From positions 1,302,001 to 1,366,000 of the forward strand of contig VWND01000001.1 of NCBI GenBank assembly GCA_009599575.1: 64,000 bases of DNA, given 5' to 3'. The position numbers and the translations under genes were made by a program. The notes below the pieces were generated by a model that did no database searches, was not told the DNA's origin, and saw only the letters and a program-made list of their open reading frames with translations. Origin of the DNA: Blumeriella jaapii (lineage: Eukaryota; Ascomycota; Leotiomycetes; Helotiales; Drepanopezizaceae). How positions within the stretch are numbered: the stretch's first letter is position 1; each line of letters begins with the position of its first letter. Below, piece by piece: positions 57,629 through 64,000 of the stretch.

Positions 57629-60600
57629 CTACCAGAAACTACACCAACCGATGTAGTGCTGGCACAGGTTCTCTAACTTCGTCGCCTCGATCAGTAGCTT
57701 GTCGACTTGCAAGATGTGCGTCAGCTCTTCGTCAGGCTTGAAGTCGTGACCTGTGAGCTTCTCCTTCACTCGGTTGAGGACTTGCATGGCGCGCTCATTC
57801 TGCGTCTCATGTACGTCGATGCCCTCGGGCGGCGGGCCTTGGGATGTGGAGTTTGTTCTGCCGCGAGGACGCGAAGGCGGCGGGCCGCCTGGACCTGGCA
57901 TTGTATCTTGAGCCATGCGAACTGAAGGTGGCATATCGTCGGCCATGATCGACGGGCGGCGATCGGATGACATTAAAGAGTCGCGCCGTTGAGATGGGAA
58001 GTTCGGACCTGCTGGAGACGTATCGCCAGTAAGGCGCCAGTTCAGAAGTGGATCATGGATAAACTGTTTCCGTTAGAAAAAATTTCTCACGACGAAAGGG
58101 GAATACTTACAGCTTCGAGAACGGCCATCAAGGACTCCTTATTGTCGCGCAGGACCCTCATGACATTCTCACAAGTGATTCTGAAACTGCCTTCGATGTT
58201 GCTCACCTCCATAGCGTAGGTCAACATTCTTGTCAATCGGAAGGGCACCCGCTCAGGATACTTCTCACGATGCATAGCGACCTCGAAACAGTCTCCAAAA
58301 TCAATGTGAATGATCTTGCCAGTGATACGGTCAAGCATCAAGTTGGACGGATGTCTGTCACCGAGACCAAGGATGTAGCCGACCATCGACATGACACCCA
58401 AAGATCGGGTGTAATTGGTGCGTCGCTCAAGCCAAGACTCGGAACTCTTACTCTTCAACCAAAGAACCCTGTAAAGATCCTGGCCAGTGGTGTTGTCCAG
58501 AGCATAGCCGAAGACCTCAACCTTCTGCATGAGTGTGAGGTTGTCGTAGTCAGGAGCCATTTGTAGCATGATGCGATGCTCGATATTAAGCAGTATCTTA
58601 CGGCTCTCTCTGTATTCGCGGATAAGAACATGAAGAGTATCACTGTTCGGAACCCAGCCCAAGAGACCGGAGTTTTGTGATAGCGGAATAGCTGGATATC
58701 TCTGGATATTCAAATGTCGCTTGTAAGACTCAGTATCGTTAACCATAAGGGTGTTGCAAAGGCCGAAAAGTTGCATGACACGTTCGTCCTGGCGGATATC
58801 TTCATGGCCCTTGAGAACGAAAGCGTACGCAATTCCGTCGCTTCCTTGGAGGCTTAGCTTTCGAGGACGCTGCTTGGATGAAATGACGGTAAAGGTGGTC
58901 TCGAAATGCATGATTCTAGTGACAGGTTTGCCGCTCATGTAAGTTCCCGGTACAGCCAAGTCGAGGTCGCGGGCATTGAGAAGCTTAGGTGAGACATAAG
59001 CCAGTTCCAGGTTGTTGAGCTGTGGAAGCTGGCGTGCAATTCTTCGGAACACTTGATAGTAGAGATCCCAAGCTTGGTTGATGTCGCCCATATCCCCAGA
59101 TTGTCTGTACGTGAAGCACCACTCACGAGCTTCCTGAAGGTCGCGACCGAAGGTTTGGGCAAAGGAAATCTCTCGGAGAGTCTCGGGTCCTTGGTCAAGC
59201 ATATCGTGCAGCGGCGCCAGGGTAGCAAACATGCCCTCAATGTTACGATCACCGAAGTAAAGTCTCGAAGCCTCTTCCAGACCCTCATGCCAAAGCTCGT
59301 GCCACAGCACAGCAACACGAATGAGTTCATGACTGACAAGGTCAGCTTGCTCGACGAGCTTGGCGCTGTGCTGTCGCATGCTATCCATAATTTGCATGGC
59401 AGATCTTGATCTCCGAGTGTTGGGAGCTGACTTCATTGCGACAGTCAGGGGGTAGACCAGAGCTTGGGGATGAGCTCTACCGACATCAGCGAGGAGATTG
59501 TGGATCGAAAGGCGGACACGCTGGTTAGGCTGGTTGATACGAGCGATCAACTGAGGAATGACTTCTAGCCATGTATCAACGCTCACTGATGCGAACCCTT
59601 CGGTCACGGCTGCATTAACTTCGGCACTTCCTCCATGAGCAAACCATAAGGTTAGAAGACGCAAGGTATCCTGCAAAGAACTTCCCTCCGAGAGTGCGAT
59701 CGACTTGAAGAAACCGCGGACCGCAGGGACGACGTGATCAACCAATACATTCGGTGGCACAACCAGGTCACGATCCCGCTCAGACCGATGACCCAGAGCC
59801 TGAACAATCTCAAAGTTCGCCAGAGCCCAAGCATGCCAAGCTTTGTACCATGTAGGATTGTAATGCGTTGCAGCACGATAAGAAACAAGAATATCATGGA
59901 CGCTTTCATGTTTCCAGTCTCCTTTTCTTTGCGCAACCTGCCATTCGCCTTGTTTGAGACAGCATCGAGCGAGAAGCTTAGTGTGATCTGACAAAAGCTT
60001 TTGAACCACCTGTGGATTGGGCGGCTGCTGTGGACCAAGGCCATTGGGCACGAATCCGTTCGCGATTGAGACACCGTTGATATTGAGGCTAGTGATATCG
60101 ATACCGTTCATTCCCTGAGCAGCAGCTTCAACGGTCTGCAGTCGCTCAGCCAGATCAGACGAGAATGCCTTCAGGGCGTCCAAAGCAGCATCTTGTCTCC
60201 CAGCCTCCCAGTGGTATTTCAGGACTGCGTACTGTACTGGAGGCGGGATACGTCGGGGTGCGCGTACACTTGTGCCATTTCGGTCCGAGGAGGGGAGCAG
60301 GTACTCTAGATTCTCGTCGGTTCCAATCAACATCTGTAGGTGTTTTTCTGCAAGACCCATGCGACCAGATTTTCGGCAGAGGTTAGCAAACTTGATCATC
60401 ATCGGCATGTTCTCGGTAGGAGAAATGACCAGAGCTCGGAGCTTCAGCATTCTTTGCCACACCTCGACATTTCTTTGGCAGCCCAGAAGACGCTTCTCCC
60501 AAGTGTGGCGCATAGTTTCCTGCTTCGCAGGATTGTTGGCGCTCTGCTTGTAGACAACGAGCTCTTCCAATTCAGCCAACATTTGCACGCGGACAACAAC

Positions 60601-63600
60601 AGTGTAAGCTCGGTTATACGACTCGCTGACCAGCGCACTCAACTCGGTATCGAGGCCCTCTCTGGCTTTCTGCACATACATCGCAGTCTCCCGGAATTGG
60701 TTTCGATGCAGGGCAAGAATGGCACCAAAGAATGATCTATCTGGCGTGTTTGCTTTCATGACACTGAGGTAGTCATCCATCAAGTCCCATTGTCCGAGGC
60801 CCCAGGCAGCTGCAGTAGCTAGAGGAGCGACGGCGCGGCGAATTTCAAGACCTGAAGTGTGCCACTTGTCTTGCGCAAGCGCAGAGAGCGAATCCCATTC
60901 TCCTAGGGCGTGCAAACATCTCATCTTGCCCATGATAATGTCGAAACTGTCCGCCTGCTCGGGGTGTTCTAGCTCACGCTTCTGGTAGAATTCAAGAGCC
61001 TCTTCCCATCGCTCCAGCTTTTCAAACCAGGTTTCACGCAATTGGATGCCATCCGTGTAGAGTTGAGCCTTGCGTAGAATACCAATGGCAGCATCGTATT
61101 GCTGTAGCTGGTTGTTGATCTGGATGAGGGCTTCTACCGCTCCACTTGATTGATCCTGAAGGAACTCAAGTTCTTTGTAATGCAGGGCTTTGGCCCAGGC
61201 ATGGCATCTACCAGCTTCGCGACCGAGAACACGAATGTCAATCGGAAGGGCCTTATCATCATGCTCCATGAACTCTGCTAGGTTAAGCAGAATACCCAGA
61301 AGGTCTGGAGTGACGTGCGGCGAACGGATAGCTGTTTCTATGTTTTGAATGAGATCGTCCTGGTATGTTTCAAAGAGATCTCCCCAGCACGAGACGAATG
61401 CTGAGTTGAATAGCTCTCGAGCAAGGGGAGGGTATATGGAAGCAAGTCCAGCGCAAGCTCGTAAGGCTTGGTTCGGGGACTCGGTGAGGACAGTGACACT
61501 GAATCTGCGCATCCACTCTTGCCAATCTTCCTTCGTTGATTTGCCAGAAGAATCCCAAGCAGCCTTTAAATGAACAGGGTTAGAGTCGAGCTTCTTGTTT
61601 TGCACTTCTGTAGGAATCTCATCGACTGAGTTACGGAAGCGATCGTCGGCATTCAGATCTTGGGGCAACGGCTCTCCTCTCTGAAGATTGCTAACCAACT
61701 TCTCATATTTCTCGTGCGCGATCTGGTTGGTAACTAGCACTTTGTTGATAGTGCCGACAAAGTGAAGATAGTCCTTGCCGAGTTGGAAAATCAAAGCACA
61801 CAATGTGTCGAGCGCGGCAAGCCTCAACGTAATGTCATTACCGTTGAGCACTCTGGCCAAAGGATGAACGATCTTCGATGCAAAATCATTCAGATTGACC
61901 TGTCGGGATATCTTTCCAATGGTCTCAATGGCCAATTTTCGGATGAAAGATGGTTGTCCGGGCTTCTCGAAGACCATGACGACGACCGGAATTATCAAGT
62001 GCATGTACTCTTCGGCACTGGGACCAAATACAAGGAAGGCGTGCAAGACTCGCTCAGACGGTAGACGTCTCGTTGTGCCGTCCTTCTGCAGAATACCCAG
62101 CATGAGTGGCAGGATCCCGGCGAGGTAGATTTTGAATTCTCCTTCCAAGGAGCGTGAAATGGCCTCGACCAGTTGCAGAATATTGGCCTGTAGCGTTGGG
62201 CTACTATCCCAAAATTCCTGCAGCACTGTCACGATCTCGGGCAGATAGCCCCGAATATGCTGACGAACGATCGTAACGAGAAGGCTGAGTTGGCTGAAAT
62301 AGGATTCTAGCCGGGATGGCGAAGCGGCTCGAATGACACCCATAAAAGCAGGAATGACCTTGTCAAGGAACGGAACACATTCCAACTGTAAGGTTCTGAA
62401 AATGGTCATGATAGCCTCAACGACAAGCGCATGATGCTGCGAAAGGGACTGATCTTTGAGGATTTGGAGTAGAGCGTTTATTACAACCGTAGGAAAGTAC
62501 TCCTTGTTGGAAGGTGTAAGGCCACTCATCATAAGCGAGATATCGGTCATCTGGGTCGACTCGAGACGTAGCTGAGTTTCCGGTGATTTTTCCTCGACTT
62601 GTTGATGTTTGTACGGATCCAGAGCTCCAAGAATGCCCAGAAGCTTGATGGTCTCCTGACGCAACGGGCCTCGATTTGGCTCGGAGCGGATTATTGTTTG
62701 TAGGATCTCAAGAAGGGGGTAGTCCAGATAAGGCTGGATTACATAGCCTGAATTGCTTGCCAGTTGCCCAAGAGTTTTCAGAGCAGCCTCACGCTTGGAA
62801 ACGGAGCTTTGGTCTTGCAAAGCCTGAACGATAATCGGCATGAGCTGGTCGAGATATGGAATCATGTCCTCTCCGCCGACCGTTGAGAGGTCACCGATTG
62901 CCTTCAGGACTGTCCCAGCGACATCGGGATTGGGATCTGAAGCCTTGGGAAGTAAGACTGTAATCATTGGATCAACATAAGGCTTGATCAGCTTCTGTGC
63001 GTTCTGGACGAGAAGGCTCAGCAGCTTGGCGCTCTCTTCCTTGTTTTTCGCAACGTCGGAGAACTCTAGCTCCGTGAGCATCTGGATGAGTATCTTGCGC
63101 AATGAAGGAATAACGTAGGCAGGATTGACTCGTGTCAGACGACCGATTATGGCAATTGCCACCTCTCTGATGCCGAATACCTCATCGTTCAAGGCAAAGA
63201 AGAGAGTTCTGATGTTTTCGGCTTTGGCTAGGTGACGATCAAAACGTTCATCCAGCGCAGCAAGAACGGTTCGGCGAATACTGGGATCTGGGTCGGCCAC
63301 TCCAACCGTGAGCAGCTTCTCAATGACCTCGCTAACGACCTGGATGGCATGATAGCTTGTCTGGTTGACTACGGGGTCCCGCACATAAAGTTGACAGCAC
63401 GTCAATGCAGCTGCCTCTCGGATCTCTACATTCTCGTCTTCGACATACTTGATAGCGACATCACGGACGAACTCATTCAGAACGTGGCCCGAGAAGTCGA
63501 AGCTGCCTAGTGTGTTCAGAGCAAGCTTTATTTCGGTCTGGCGATGTTCGTAGGCAAGTGGATCCTTCGAGTCTTTTGTAATGACAGGTGCTGCAGCAAT

Positions 63601-64000
63601 GCTATTGGGCGTGGGAGCCCCGAGTGGTTTGAAGGGCTCGCCACAGAGAACCTTGCTGAGCATATCAAGTAGCCGCTCTTGAATTGTAGACTTGACAGGT
63701 GGGATATAGAAGGCCATATCAACCAAGGCTTGTGTAAGCTTTGGGGTAAGCTCGCAAGCAAAGATTGGGTCTAGCAAAGCCTCCATGTATTTGCTTAAGG
63801 TCTGGCCAACTGCGACTGCAAGTCTGCTGATGCAGTCGAATACAGGATCCACTGTTCCGCTGCGTCTCCTGATTTTTATTAGTTACTGATTTCCACTTAA
63901 GAAGAATAACTCACGATTTCAGGCTCAATCCTTCTCTAACATATATCAAAACGCCATCCAAATAAGGCGCGATTGCACTCTTGACAGCATTTGCAATATT
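57629..64000 (-). CDS. TOR: TOR serine/threonine kinase (PIKK family), 5' end beyond window
   Basis: Target of rapamycin is the kinase of the TORC1/TORC2 complexes that couple nutrients to growth. Visible exons, as complement: 57629-58063, 58111-63868 and 63915 to beyond 64000, so the N-terminal HEAT repeats are partly missing. The large exon has HEAT/FAT helical repeats, then the FRB domain (VSHELIRVAVLWHELWHEGL, with QAWDLYYQVFRRIARQLPQL). The kinase has GHEDIRQDERVMQLFGL, GDRHPSNLMLDRITG and IIHIDFGDCFEVA (DFG at 58294-58302). The last exon adds a disordered insert and ends with the FATC tail KLENLCQHYIGWCSFW. The FRB residues known to contact FKBP12-rapamycin, the Ser in VSHELIRVA (59332-59334) and the Trp in QAWDLYY (59069-59071), are both present. 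The intron at 63869-63914 has GTGAGT and ACTAAT signals. Confidence 0.97.

Overview
The window is a piece of nuclear chromosome from a filamentous ascomycete (Pezizomycotina). The genes are dense and on both strands. Introns are short (about 45-140 nt) with GT-AG ends and CTAAC/CTGAC-like branch points. The proteins are typical fungal forms: a Cch1 calcium channel, a GINS Psf1 subunit, TOR kinase, a GH125 mannosidase, a SulP transporter fused to a cyclic-nucleotide-binding domain, and a MATA-type HMG-box factor. A class such as Dothideomycetes is a guess only. There are no bacterial-style operons, CRISPR arrays or biosynthetic cluster.

Layout, left to right. 1-3489 is AT-rich and has no recognisable gene. 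3490-5259 (+) is a disordered protein of unknown function. 6009-7430 (-) is the mitochondrial glycine-cleavage T protein. A 565-bp element with terminal inverted repeats (7533-8097, MITE-like) lies between it and a single-pass, cysteine-rich membrane protein (8878-10052, +). Ribosomal protein uL6/RPL9 (10923-11967, -) and dipeptidyl peptidase III (12371-15201, -) follow. DPP III carries an apparent one-base frameshift near its 3' end. Then come a DUF1989 protein with a 14-nt microexon (15613-16688, +), a GH125 mannosidase (17221-19279, +), a SINE-like repeat (about 19440-19707, -), a caspase-like C14 protein (20601-23207, +), ferroportin (23863-25864, -) and a 93-aa serine-rich protein (26537-26818, -).

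After 3.3 kb without a recognisable gene comes the four-domain calcium channel Cch1 (30117-36862, -), then a PHD-finger chromatin protein (38248-40989, +), a 3.7-kb microsatellite-rich spacer, an HMG-box factor (44714-46343, +), GINS Psf1 (47270-48038, +), a Vsb1-like SulP transporter (49915-53528, +), an SmgGDS-like armadillo protein (54070-56755, -) and TOR kinase (57629 to beyond 64000, -).

Most genes are unrelated housekeeping or signalling functions (one-carbon metabolism, translation, replication, nutrient signalling, calcium and iron transport), so no single pathway ties the window together. The main non-genic signals are the MITE-like element, the SINE-like element, and a set of GTAC-centred palindromes (TACAGTACTGTA and relatives, including a perfect 22-bp one) found only in intergenic DNA. 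All exon coordinates were read by eye from splice signals, frame continuity and family conservation; no alignment or transcript data were available.
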